Shown: piece by piece, positions 45,272-53,517 of the stretch | Layout: each line of letters opens with the position of its first letter | Numbering within the stretch: the first letter of the stretch is position 1 | Assembly (NCBI RefSeq): GCF_003635165.1 | Contig: NZ_ML058601.1 | Location: 186,001-250,000 of the forward strand | Length of the DNA stretch: 64,000 bases | Direction of reading: 5' to 3' | DNA from: Burkholderia sp. Nafp2/4-1b | GTDB taxonomy: Bacteria > Pseudomonadota > Gammaproteobacteria > Burkholderiales > Burkholderiaceae | Notes under the pieces: model-generated | The model's input: only the letters and a program-made list of their open reading frames with translations | What the model was told of the DNA's origin: nothing | Databases searched by the model: none | Translations under genes and position numbers: made by a program

Positions 45272-45985
45272 ATGTTTACAGGCATTGTTCAGGGTGTTGG
45301 CGTCATCAAGGCCATCAAGGATCACGGCGAACTGAGAACGTTCAGCATCGAATTCCCCGACCGGTTTACCGCCGACATCGAGATCGGCGCGAGCGTGTCG
45401 GTCGACGGTGTGTGCCTGACCGTGACGACCATCCACTCGCCGCTGCTGATCGACTTCGACGTGATGCTGCCTAGCCTGCGCATCACCACGCTGGCCGACC
45501 TGACGACCGGCGCGCGCGTCAACGTCGAGCGGGCCGCGAAGGACGGCGCGGAAATCGGCGGGCATCCGCTGTCCGGCCACGTCGACTTCATGGGGACGAT
45601 CCTGCACATCGCGTCGTCCGAACACAACCGGATGATCCGCATCGGCGTGCCGGCCGAATTCAAGCGATACGTGTTCGCGAAGGGCTATATCGCGATCAAC
45701 GGCTGCAGCCTCACGGTGTCGGACGTCAATCGCGACGAAGGCTGGTTCGAGGTCTGGCTGATTCCCGAAACGCGCCGCGCGACCACCTTCGATGCGAAGG
45801 GCGTCGACCACAAGGTCAATATCGAGATCGAGCGCAGCACGCAGGTCGTCGTCGATACGATCCGCGAGTCGGTCAAGGAAACGCTCGGGGAATTGACCGC
45901 GGTCGTCACGACGTTGCTCGCGGAAAAGGGCATCGATATCGAGGAACTGCTCGCGCGAAATGTCGCGAAGCTGCCGAAGCCGTAA
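45272..45985 (+). CDS. ribE: Riboflavin synthase, alpha subunit
   Basis: A 237-residue enzyme that dismutates two molecules of dimethyl-8-ribityllumazine to riboflavin. Two homologous lumazine-binding barrels are visible: MFTGIVQGVGVI with Cys48 in DGVCLTVTTI, and the second repeat with KGYIAINGCSLTVSDV and LIPETRRATTF. It is closer to the E. coli enzyme than to the usual beta-proteobacterial short form and has a ~25-residue C-terminal extension. It stands alone here rather than with other rib genes, so it may be a second copy in the genome. The symbol is used loosely (ribC in E. coli). Confidence 0.9.
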   Translation: MFTGIVQGVGVIKAIKDHGELRTFSIEFPDRFTADIEIGASVSVDGVCLTVTTIHSPLLIDFDVMLPSLRITTLADLTTGARVNVERAAKDGAEIGGHPLSGHVDFMGTILHIASSEHNRMIRIGVPAEFKRYVFAKGYIAINGCSLTVSDVNRDEGWFEVWLIPETRRATTFDAKGVDHKVNIEIERSTQVVVDTIRESVKETLGELTAVVTTLLAEKGIDIEELLARNVAKLPKP

Positions 45986-46072
45986 CGCCCGCCTCCGCTC
46001 CCGGTGATCCGCAGGATCGCCGGGGCTCGAGTTCCGCGGGCATGCTCCGCTCGGCCAGCTCGCACGCCGACA

Positions 46073-47314
46073 TCACTCCGCGTCGGCCTGCGCCGCCTTC
46101 CCCACCGCCACCCGCTGCGCGCGATAAATCCCCGCGTGCCCGGAAAACAGATACGCAACCACACACGCGACGATCGCATACACGCCGACATCCGCGCCGA
46201 ACAGCTCGATCGCCATGATCGTCGACGCGATCGGCGTGTTGGCCGCGCCCGCGAACACCGCGACGAAGCCGAGCCCCGCGAGCACCGGCACCGGCAGCGC
46301 GAGCACCTGCCCCAGCGCGTTGCCCAGCGTCGCGCCGATGTAGAACAGCGGCGTCACTTCGCCGCCCTTGAATCCCGATGCGAGCGTGACGACGGTAAAC
46401 GCGAACTTGCCCGCGAAATCGTAAGCCGGCAGCGGCCCGTGGAACGCGGCTTCGATCGTCGGAATCCCGAGCCCCAGATACTGCGGCACGTTCAGCACGG
46501 TCGCCGCCACGGCCACCATCAGGCCGCCGAGCACCGGCTGCAGCGGCGCGTAGCGGACGACGCGCCGAAACCATGCGGTCAACGCGTGCGTCGCAAATGC
46601 GAACAGCCGCCCGACGACGCCGAACGCGACACCCGCGACGACCGTCGCGGCGAGCCCCGTCGCCGACACGGCCGGCACGAACGGAATCGCATACACGGTG
46701 TGATGCACGCCCCACGCGCGGCACACGACGTCCGCGACGATCGCCGACGCAACGCAGGTCAACAGCGCGTCGTACCGCACGCGGCCGATCGCGAGCACCT
46801 CGAGACCGAACACGGCGCCCGCGAGGGGCGTGCCGAACACAGACGAGAACCCGGCGGCGATTCCGCCCATCAGCAGCACGCGCCGATGCTCGCGATCGAG
46901 CCTGAACAGGTGCGTGATGCGATCGGCGAGCGCGCCGCCCATCTGCACGGCCGTGCCTTCGCGGCCGGCCGACCCGCCGAACAGGTGGGTGACGACGGTC
47001 GCGACGAGCACGAGCGGCGCCATCCGCTTCGGCACGAGCGCCTTCGGGTCGTGAATCTCGTCGATCAGCAGGTTGTTGCCGCGCGCGACCGACTGGCCGA
47101 ACCGGTGGTAGACCCAGCCGGTCGCGAAACCGGCGGCCGGCAGCCCCCACAACAGCCACGGATGCGCGACGCGCGTGCCGGTCGCCCAGTCGAGCGCGAT
47201 CAGGAACAGCGCGGAAGCCGTGCCGGCCAGCGCGCCGAGCAGGGCCGAGAGCGCGAGCCAGCGGCACACGTAGCGCGCGGTCGCGAGAAAATCGGCAGAA
47301 GTCGAGAAAAACAT
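46073..47314 (-). CDS. CLC-family fluoride/proton antiporter-like channel
   Basis: A 413-residue membrane protein of the CLC family. The gating-glutamate motif is GREGTAVQMGG rather than GREGP. The usual GSGIP selectivity motif is replaced by ARGNNLLIDEIHDP, and the later GxFxP region reads FKGGEVTPLFYIGATLG. These changes and the fluoride riboswitch upstream fit the CLC-F clade, which exports toxic fluoride in exchange for protons. ATG at 47314 lies 85 nt after the aptamer and gives a membrane-helix N-terminus; longer in-frame starts would place the riboswitch inside the gene and are rejected. Confidence 0.85.
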   Translation of the reverse strand: MFFSTSADFLATARYVCRWLALSALLGALAGTASALFLIALDWATGTRVAHPWLLWGLPAAGFATGWVYHRFGQSVARGNNLLIDEIHDPKALVPKRMAPLVLVATVVTHLFGGSAGREGTAVQMGGALADRITHLFRLDREHRRVLLMGGIAAGFSSVFGTPLAGAVFGLEVLAIGRVRYDALLTCVASAIVADVVCRAWGVHHTVYAIPFVPAVSATGLAATVVAGVAFGVVGRLFAFATHALTAWFRRVVRYAPLQPVLGGLMVAVAATVLNVPQYLGLGIPTIEAAFHGPLPAYDFAGKFAFTVVTLASGFKGGEVTPLFYIGATLGNALGQVLALPVPVLAGLGFVAVFAGAANTPIASTIMAIELFGADVGVYAIVACVVAYLFSGHAGIYRAQRVAVGKAAQADAE

Positions 47315-47369
47315 GATTTCCAGATTCGACGGGACATCAAAACCTGGGCGGCAGAATACCGCATGGACG

Positions 47370-47490
47370 GCCTGCGACCTCCTGACAACCCAGGAACACG
47401 CAGGCATCATCAGCCGGGAGAACCGGCGGTTGAGGGCCGAACCGCAGGCGCCAGCGCCGGACTCGACCGCAGGGAGGCATGCCATCTCCG
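47370..47490 (-). promoter_or_regulatory. Fluoride riboswitch (crcB motif) with expression platform
   Basis: Read on the minus strand, the aptamer spans 47490-47399. GGAGATGGCATGCCTCC (47489-47473) forms the first stem-loop. Then comes an insertion of about 40 nt, then AACC with the hairpin GCCGG-TTCTC-CCGGC, then TGATGATGCCTGCG. The loop GGCAT can pair with ATGCC of the 3' strand, the pseudoknot that defines this class. Downstream CGCAGGC (47376-47370) can instead pair with the GCCTGCG that ends the aptamer (47405-47399), giving mutually exclusive folds. It precedes a CLC-F-like gene, a known partner. Confidence 0.88.
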
Positions 47491-47551
47491 CAGGCGGCAA
47501 TTGTACGCGACGCCGTGTATCGCACGCAATGCGGCCCGCCGCTGCGCCCGG

Positions 47552-48501
47552 TCAGTCGAGCGGCTTGCGCGTCACGCGTGAGATCAGCTGGGGCGCGATC
47601 CGGTCGAGCGGCAGGATCGCCGACGCCGCGCCGATCGCCGCGGCTGCCTTCGGCATCCCGTACACGGCGCTGGTCGCCTCGTCCTGCGCGATCGTGTAGC
47701 ACCCCTTCGCCCGCATCGCCTTCAACCCGAGCGCGCCGTCGCGCCCCATCCCGGTCAGCAGCACGCCGAGCGCGTCGCCCTGCCAGCCGTCGGCGACACT
47801 GTTGAAGAACACGTCGATCGACGGCCGGTACGGCGTGTCGGCCGGATGTCGCGTATAGCCGAGCACACCGCGCGGCGACAGGCACAGGTGGTCGTTGGTC
47901 GCCGCGAGCAGCACCTCGCCGGCCTGCGGCACGCCGCCCTGCCGCGCGACACGCACTGGCAGCCGCGTATAGCCGTCGAGCCACTCCGCCATACCGTGCG
48001 CGAACGCCTGGTCGACGTGCTGCACGATCACGAGCGCCGCCGGAAACTCGGCCGGCAGCGCGCGCAGCAGCGCGGTGAGCGCGGTCGGGCCGCCGGCCGA
48101 CGCGCCGATCGCGATCAGCGTCGGCTGACCGCGCGCGGGCGTCGGCCTGGGCGGCGCGAGCGTCGCGGCCCGGCTTTCGAGCAGCCGGCCGATCTGGTCG
48201 ATCTTCGCGAGCAGCGGCTGCGGCGCCGCATCCGACGGCAGGCCTAGCGCGAGCGTCGGCGTGTCGACCGCGTCGAGCGCGCCGGCGCCCGCGCCATGAT
48301 CTGCCGGGTCGCGGCCACGCCGTCGAGCTTCGGCATCACGAGATCCATCAGCACGAGATCGGGCGGATGCGCGACGCAGAAATCCACCGCCTCGTCGCCA
48401 TCGGTCGCCACCCACAGCACGCGGTGATCGCTGCGCCGCGCGATCACGCGGCGCAGCGCCTCGACGGCAAGCGGCAGATCGTTGACGATGCCGATGTTCA
48501 T
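47552..48501 (-). pseudogene. wspF: Chemotaxis-type methylesterase WspF (CheB-like), split by a frameshifting deletion
   Basis: The receiver domain is read from ATG 48501 (MNIGIVNDLPLAVEALRRVI; phospho-Asp in LVLMDLVMPKLDG). It runs through ATRQIMARAP, then leaves frame and stops at 48244. The methylesterase half resumes in another frame near 48283 (GALDAVDTPTL) and is intact to 47552, with Ser in IGASAGGPTAL, His in VIVQHVDQAF and Asp in LLTGMGRDGALG. Compared with P. aeruginosa WspF as I remember it, about 23 residues between MARAP and GALDAV are missing plus one base, so a deletion of about 70 nt. WspF demethylates WspA and resets the pathway. The start overlaps the wspE stop (ATGA). Confidence 0.85.
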
Positions 48502-50816
48502 CCGCGTGCATCCCCGATCAAATCGTGCACCGCGTCGAGCAGCGCCTCGTCGTGGAAACTGCTCTTCGCGAGATAGTAGTCGGCGCCGGCATCGAGCCCG
48601 CGCCGGCGATCCTCGTCGCGATCCTTGTACGACACGATCATCACCGGCACGCGCTTGAGCATCGGGTCGCCCTTGATCAGCGTGACGAGTTCAATCCCGT
48701 CCATGCGCGGCATGTCGACGTCGGTCACGACCAGGTCGAACGCGTCGCTGCGCACCGCGTTCCAGCCGTCCATCCCGTCGACCGCGACGGTCACGTCGTA
48801 CCCGCGCTTTTCGAGCAGCTTGCGTTCGAGCTCGCGCACCGTCAGCGAATCGTCGACGACGAGCACGCGGCGGCGCCGGTCGGCGAGCGCGAGCTGCGGG
48901 TCGCGGGTGAGCTTCGCGAGCTGGCCGCCGCGCACGAGCTTGTCGACGGAGCGGATCAGGTCCTCGACGTCGACGATCAGCACCGGGTCGCCGTTCTCGA
49001 GCAACGCACCGGCCGCGATGTTCTGGATCTTGTTCAGGCGGGCATCGAGCGGCTGCACGACGAGCATCCGCTCGCCGAGGAAGCGGTCGACGGCGACCCC
49101 GTACAGCTCGGGCTCGCCGCCGACCACCACGACGGCCGTGCTCGCGCGCGCGACGTCCGGCTCGCCCGCGTCGAGCAGCTGATGCGCGGCGACGAGGCCC
49201 GCGCGCCGGCCGTCGAACGGGAAATGCGGCTGCCCCTCGAGCACGTCGATGTCGTCGTGCGCGAGTTCGAGCGTGCGGCGCACGTGCGCGAGCGGGAACG
49301 CGTACGGCTCGCCGCCCACCTCGACCAGCAGACTGCGGATCACCGACAGCGTGAGCGGCAACTGCAGCACGAAGCGCATGCCCGCACCCGGCTCGTTGAA
49401 AATGCGCACCGCGCCGCGCACGCCGCGCACCATCTCCTGCACCGCGTCGAGGCCGACGCCGCGGCCCGACACGTCGGTCACCGCTTCGCGCATCGAGAAG
49501 CCCGGCAGCAGCAGGAATTCGAGCAGCTCGGGATCGGACAGCCGCGCGGCCGTCTCGTCGTCGGTCAGCCGCTGGCGCACGACGGCCGCGCGCAACGCGT
49601 CCATGTCGACGCCCGGCCCGTCGTCGATCACGCTGACGAGCAGCGAGCCGGCGCTGTGGCGCGCCTCCAGCGTCACGCTCGCCTCGGCCGGCTTGCCGCG
49701 TGCGCGGCGCGCGTCGGGCGCTTCGACGCCGTGATCGATCGCATTGCGCAGCAGGTGGCCGAGCGGCGCGTCGAGCAGATCGAGGATGTCGCGGTCGACC
49801 TGCGTGCCCTCGCCGACGATCGAGAAGCGTACCTGCTTGCCGAGCGAGCGCGCGAGATCGCGGACGATGCGCGGATACGCGCGCGTCGCGTCGCCGAACG
49901 GCCGCATCCGGCACTGCAGCGCCTCGTCGTACAGTTGCTCGGCAATATGCGTGCTGCGTCGCTCGAAGCGGTCGAATTCGTCCATCCGCTCGGCGAGCGA
50001 GCGCTGCAGGTCGTTCAGCATGTGCCGCACATCGTTCACCGACGCGAGCACGCCCGCGTCGAGATCGTCGGCGAACCGTTCGTACAACAGATCGAGCGAG
50101 CGTGCCGCATCGCGCTGCGCACGCTTCACGCGCAGCATCGATTCCGCGAACGGCTTGAGCCAGCGCGATTCGACCAGCGATTCGCCGGACAAGCTCAGCA
50201 GCCGGTTCAGCGTATCGGCGCGCACGCGGCGCATCGCGCCCGCGCCGGCCGCGCGGCCGGCCTGGACCGGATCGGGCACGGGCACCGACACCGCGAGCGG
50301 CGGCGCCGCGGCGCCGGCCCTGACCGGCTCGTTCGCCGCGCCATCGTGCTCGCGAAACGGCACGACCGACGGCGGTGCCGGCGGCGCCGGCGGCTCGGTA
50401 AAGGTCGGCGCGGGCATCGCGTGCACGCCGTCGGCGCCGGTCAGCGCCAGCGCGAATGCTTCGATCTCCGTCGACGACACGGGCGGCGCCTGCGGATCGG
50501 CGACCCGCACCAGCAGGTCGACGCCGGCCAGCAGCACGTCGACATGCGTGGCCGTCAACGCGATCGTGCCGGCCTGCGCGGCCACGAAGCACTCTTCCAT
50601 CCGCCCCGCGATGTCGACGCCGAGCGGCACGCCGACGATACGCGCGGCGCCCTTCAGCGAATGCGCGGCGCGCATGCACGCCTCGAGCGCGACGGAGTCG
50701 GGCTCGCCCGATTCGAGCGCGAGCAGGCGCTCGGACAGCGCCTGGGTCTGCGTGCGCGTCTCCTCGCGATACAGCTCGAGCAGCGACAGGTGGCTCAGAT
50801 CGTCGTCGCCGCTCAT
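48498..50816 (-). CDS. wspE: CheA-type hybrid histidine kinase/response regulator of the Wsp system
   Basis: A 772-residue cytoplasmic kinase. It has an N-terminal Hpt domain (His52 in RAAHSLKGAARI), then a dimerisation and HATPase region (RNAIDHGVEAPDARRARGK, VIDDGPGVDMDAL and SGRGVGLDAVQEMV). A CheW-like domain follows, and the C-terminal receiver has VVTDVDMPRMDG as the phosphoacceptor. In the Wsp pathway it autophosphorylates when WspA clusters on surfaces and signals to raise c-di-GMP. ATGA overlap with wspD upstream and with wspF downstream. Confidence 0.94.
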   Translation of the reverse strand: MSGDDDLSHLSLLELYREETRTQTQALSERLLALESGEPDSVALEACMRAAHSLKGAARIVGVPLGVDIAGRMEECFVAAQAGTIALTATHVDVLLAGVDLLVRVADPQAPPVSSTEIEAFALALTGADGVHAMPAPTFTEPPAPPAPPSVVPFREHDGAANEPVRAGAAAPPLAVSVPVPDPVQAGRAAGAGAMRRVRADTLNRLLSLSGESLVESRWLKPFAESMLRVKRAQRDAARSLDLLYERFADDLDAGVLASVNDVRHMLNDLQRSLAERMDEFDRFERRSTHIAEQLYDEALQCRMRPFGDATRAYPRIVRDLARSLGKQVRFSIVGEGTQVDRDILDLLDAPLGHLLRNAIDHGVEAPDARRARGKPAEASVTLEARHSAGSLLVSVIDDGPGVDMDALRAAVVRQRLTDDETAARLSDPELLEFLLLPGFSMREAVTDVSGRGVGLDAVQEMVRGVRGAVRIFNEPGAGMRFVLQLPLTLSVIRSLLVEVGGEPYAFPLAHVRRTLELAHDDIDVLEGQPHFPFDGRRAGLVAAHQLLDAGEPDVARASTAVVVVGGEPELYGVAVDRFLGERMLVVQPLDARLNKIQNIAAGALLENGDPVLIVDVEDLIRSVDKLVRGGQLAKLTRDPQLALADRRRRVLVVDDSLTVRELERKLLEKRGYDVTVAVDGMDGWNAVRSDAFDLVVTDVDMPRMDGIELVTLIKGDPMLKRVPVMIVSYKDRDEDRRRGLDAGADYYLAKSSFHDEALLDAVHDLIGDARG

Positions 50817-51538
50817 CGCATGCTCCGTGTCACGGCATCGAACAGCCGATCGTCGTCGAGCAGGCCCACCGACTTGCCGCGCCACGACAGCACGCCGCGC
50901 GACAGACCGGCGCTCGCACGCCCGACCGTCGCCGGCACGGGCACCCATTCCGATGCGCTAAAGCGCAACACGCCCTCGACTTCGTCCACCGGAAACACGA
51001 CCGGCTCGCCCTGGTGCGCGGCGACCAGCAGCCGCGTGAAACGGCTGTCCGCGCTGCCGCCACCGTTGCTGCCCTTGCCCGCATCGAGGCCGAGCAATGC
51101 GCCGATCGAGATCGCGATGCGCAGCGTGCCGCGAATGTTCACCACGCCGCGCACGGCCGAATGGCGGCGATGCGGCAGCGAATGGATCGGGCGCGTGCCG
51201 GCGATCTCGCGCAGCACGCCGATCGACAGCGCGAGCCATTCGTCGGCGACGCGAAATGCCAGTGCCGCCTGGCGCGTATCGTCGTCGCCGTGCGCGCCCG
51301 TCGCGCCGAACGCGCTGATCCGCTGCGTGGTGTCGGCCATCTCCGCGACGCCGAGCGGACGCTCGAGCAGTTTCGCCGCGTGATACGCGTAGACCGGGCA
51401 GTTCAGGCAGCGCAGGCAGTCGGCGAGCCGCTCGCACGAGCGGTCGCCGTGCGTGCCGATCCGGTTCCAGCAATCGTCGACGCCGATCGTCGTGTCGTCA
51501 GTGGCAACGGCGTCGCGGTTCATTGTTTGGTCGGTCAT
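50813..51538 (-). CDS. wspD: CheW-like coupling protein WspD
   Basis: A 241-residue adaptor linking WspA to WspE. The C-terminal two-thirds is a CheW fold (VVNIRGTLRIAISI and EPVVFPVDEVEGVLRF). The N-terminus has the conserved cysteine cluster CERLADCLRCLNCPVY, typical of WspD and possibly metal-binding. It starts 30 nt after wspC and overlaps wspE by ATGA. Confidence 0.93.
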   Translation of the reverse strand: MTDQTMNRDAVATDDTTIGVDDCWNRIGTHGDRSCERLADCLRCLNCPVYAYHAAKLLERPLGVAEMADTTQRISAFGATGAHGDDDTRQAALAFRVADEWLALSIGVLREIAGTRPIHSLPHRRHSAVRGVVNIRGTLRIAISIGALLGLDAGKGSNGGGSADSRFTRLLVAAHQGEPVVFPVDEVEGVLRFSASEWVPVPATVGRASAGLSRGVLSWRGKSVGLLDDDRLFDAVTRSMR

Positions 51539-51568
51539 CCCGATGTCGGCTCCCAGCCCGTATTCCCA

Positions 51569-53011
51569 TTATCCGGCCGAGCGCCGCGCGCGCTCGAGCA
51601 GCCATTGCGCGCCGGCGCCATCGCCGCCGACGTCGAGCAAGGTCGCGAGATGCGTCAGCGCTTCGTGGTGCGTCGGCCGCAGGTACAGCGCCTTCCGGTA
51701 GAAGTCGCCCGCTTCCGCGACGCGGCCGCGCGCATCCGCGATCAGCCCGTTCAGGTAGAACGCGTCCGCGTGCGGGCCGGCGTGCGCGGAGAACAGCGCG
51801 AGTACGCGCTCGGCCTCGTCGAAGGCCCCCGCGTTGGCCAGCGCCTGCGCTTGCTCGAGCGTCGGCGGGGTGCTGTCGGCTACCGGTGTTGCCGGAGCGG
51901 GCGCGGGGCCGGCGTGGGCGGCGTGGACTTGACCGACCGTGCCGGCCGGCGCGTCGATGCGCAACTCGCTCCGCGCCTCGAATGCCGCCGGGCGCTCGAC
52001 CGGCGCGAGCGCGGCGAGCGGCGCCGCCGCCCCGCTCCAGGCCGGCGGCACGACGGCCGCCAGCGGACGCGCGGTGGGTGCCTGCGCCACCGCGCAGCGC
52101 TCCGCGCGCCGGAATGGCGCGAGCGCGGGCAGCGGCGCCGCATGCCGCGACGCGTATGCGTCGGCCGCACCAGCTTGCGCGCGATGGAACGCGAATGCCA
52201 GCGGCACGCGCGCGGAGCGCATCCCGTGCCGCATCGCGACGCCCGTTTCGGCGGGACCGACGAACAGCATCCCGTCGTCGGCGAGCCGGCTTTCGAGCGA
52301 ACCGATCACGCGATCCTGCGCGTCGCGGTCGAAATAGATCAGCACGTTGCGACAGAACACGAAATCGTAGCGCACACCCGTATCGGTGCCCGACTCGATC
52401 AGGTTCGCCTGGCGAAACTGCACGCACGCGCGTACGCGCTCGTCGAGCAGCCAGCCGTCCGCGACGGGCGTGAAGTAGCGGCCGCGGAACTCGGTCGCCG
52501 TGCCGCGGAATGCGTTGCGTCCGTAGCAGCCGAGCCGCGCCTGTTCGACCGCGCGCGCGCTCAGGTCCATCGCATCGATCGTGAAACTGGCCGGATCGAG
52601 CCCGGCGTCGAGCAGTGCCATCGCCGCCGAGTACGGCTCCTCGCCGGTCGAACACGGCGCGCTCAGCACGCGCAGCACGCGTCCAGGCATCGCGGCGACC
52701 CGCTCGGCCGCGACCCGCGCGAGCGTCGCGAACGCCTCGCGATCGCGGAAGAACCATGTCTCGGGCACGACGAACAGTTCGATCAGCGCGCACCGCTCGT
52801 CGGCCGACGCGTTGAGCTGCTGCCAGTACGCGTCGAGCGCTTCCGGCGTGACGGGCGGCCGCGCCCCCGACGGCAGCCGCTCGTCGTCGCCCTGCAGCGC
52901 ATGCACACGCTCGGTCAGCGCGCGGGTCAGGAAATCGTTGCCGAGCGAATCGGGGTCGATGCCGGTCTCGCGCAGCAGCCAGCCGCGAAATCGCGAATCG
53001 GACGCTCTCAT
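51569..53011 (-). CDS. wspC: CheR-type methyltransferase with TPR domain, WspC
   Basis: A 480-residue SAM-dependent protein-glutamate methyltransferase acting on WspA. CheR motifs are VVPETWFFRDREAF, SAPCSTGEEPYSAAMALL (SAM site) and DFVFCRNVLIYFDRDAQ. An Ala/Pro-rich linker (residues ~280-375) leads to C-terminal tetratricopeptide repeats (AGDFYRKALYLRPTHHEAL). WspF is the opposing methylesterase, and here WspF is damaged. The start overlaps the wspB stop by ATGA. Confidence 0.93.
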   Translation of the reverse strand: MRASDSRFRGWLLRETGIDPDSLGNDFLTRALTERVHALQGDDERLPSGARPPVTPEALDAYWQQLNASADERCALIELFVVPETWFFRDREAFATLARVAAERVAAMPGRVLRVLSAPCSTGEEPYSAAMALLDAGLDPASFTIDAMDLSARAVEQARLGCYGRNAFRGTATEFRGRYFTPVADGWLLDERVRACVQFRQANLIESGTDTGVRYDFVFCRNVLIYFDRDAQDRVIGSLESRLADDGMLFVGPAETGVAMRHGMRSARVPLAFAFHRAQAGAADAYASRHAAPLPALAPFRRAERCAVAQAPTARPLAAVVPPAWSGAAAPLAALAPVERPAAFEARSELRIDAPAGTVGQVHAAHAGPAPAPATPVADSTPPTLEQAQALANAGAFDEAERVLALFSAHAGPHADAFYLNGLIADARGRVAEAGDFYRKALYLRPTHHEALTHLATLLDVGGDGAGAQWLLERARRSAG

Positions 53012-53517
53012 GCGGACTCCTCTCCGTGGCCCGGCAGGCCGTCGAACAGAGACAGGCGCGCAACGTCGTCGATCAGGTCGGACATCGAGACCTGCTGCAC
53101 GATCCCGTCGGGCGTATTCGCAACGGGCCCCAGCCAGCGCGTGCGCGCGGTCGATACGCCGCTCGCACGGAACGCCGCGCGGTCGATCCGCAGCGTCTGC
53201 GTCGCGCGCTCGACGATCAGGCCGATCACGCGTTCGCAGTCGACCTGCGCGACACGGTAGCGCACCATCACGAGCCACGTCGAGCGCAGCGCATGCGCGC
53301 GCCGTCCGAGCGCGAGCATCGGCACGTCGATCACCGGCACCGGCTGGCCGCCGCGCATCAGCAGCCCGGCGATCCAGTCGGGCGCGCCGGGCACGGCCTT
53401 GGTGGTCGCGAGCGGCAACACCTCGTCGATGTCGGCCGCGTCGAGCGCATAGCGCTCGCCGTCGAGCTCGAACATCAGGAACAGCGCGTGCGCGCCGCCG
53501 AGCGACTCGGCGCGCAT
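53008..53517 (-). CDS. wspB: CheW-like coupling protein WspB
   Basis: A 169-residue CheW-fold scaffold: FLMFELDGERYALDAADIDE, APDWIAGLLMRGGQPVPVID and CERVIGLIVERATQTLRI. It couples the receptor WspA to the kinase WspE. Its ATG overlaps the wspA stop (TGATG), and its stop overlaps wspC. Confidence 0.93.
   Translation of the reverse strand: MRAESLGGAHALFLMFELDGERYALDAADIDEVLPLATTKAVPGAPDWIAGLLMRGGQPVPVIDVPMLALGRRAHALRSTWLVMVRYRVAQVDCERVIGLIVERATQTLRIDRAAFRASGVSTARTRWLGPVANTPDGIVQQVSMSDLIDDVARLSLFDGLPGHGEESA

Noticed and set aside
46073..47500. A longer CLC protein starting near 47500
   Set aside because: The extra N-terminal residues would be encoded by the fluoride riboswitch and its switching hairpin; translation more likely starts at 47314 before the first membrane helix.
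48244..48300. Programmed ribosomal frameshifting in wspF
   Set aside because: No slippery heptamer or stimulatory structure is evident, and about 23 residues of the conserved linker region are missing outright, so a deletion explains the data better.
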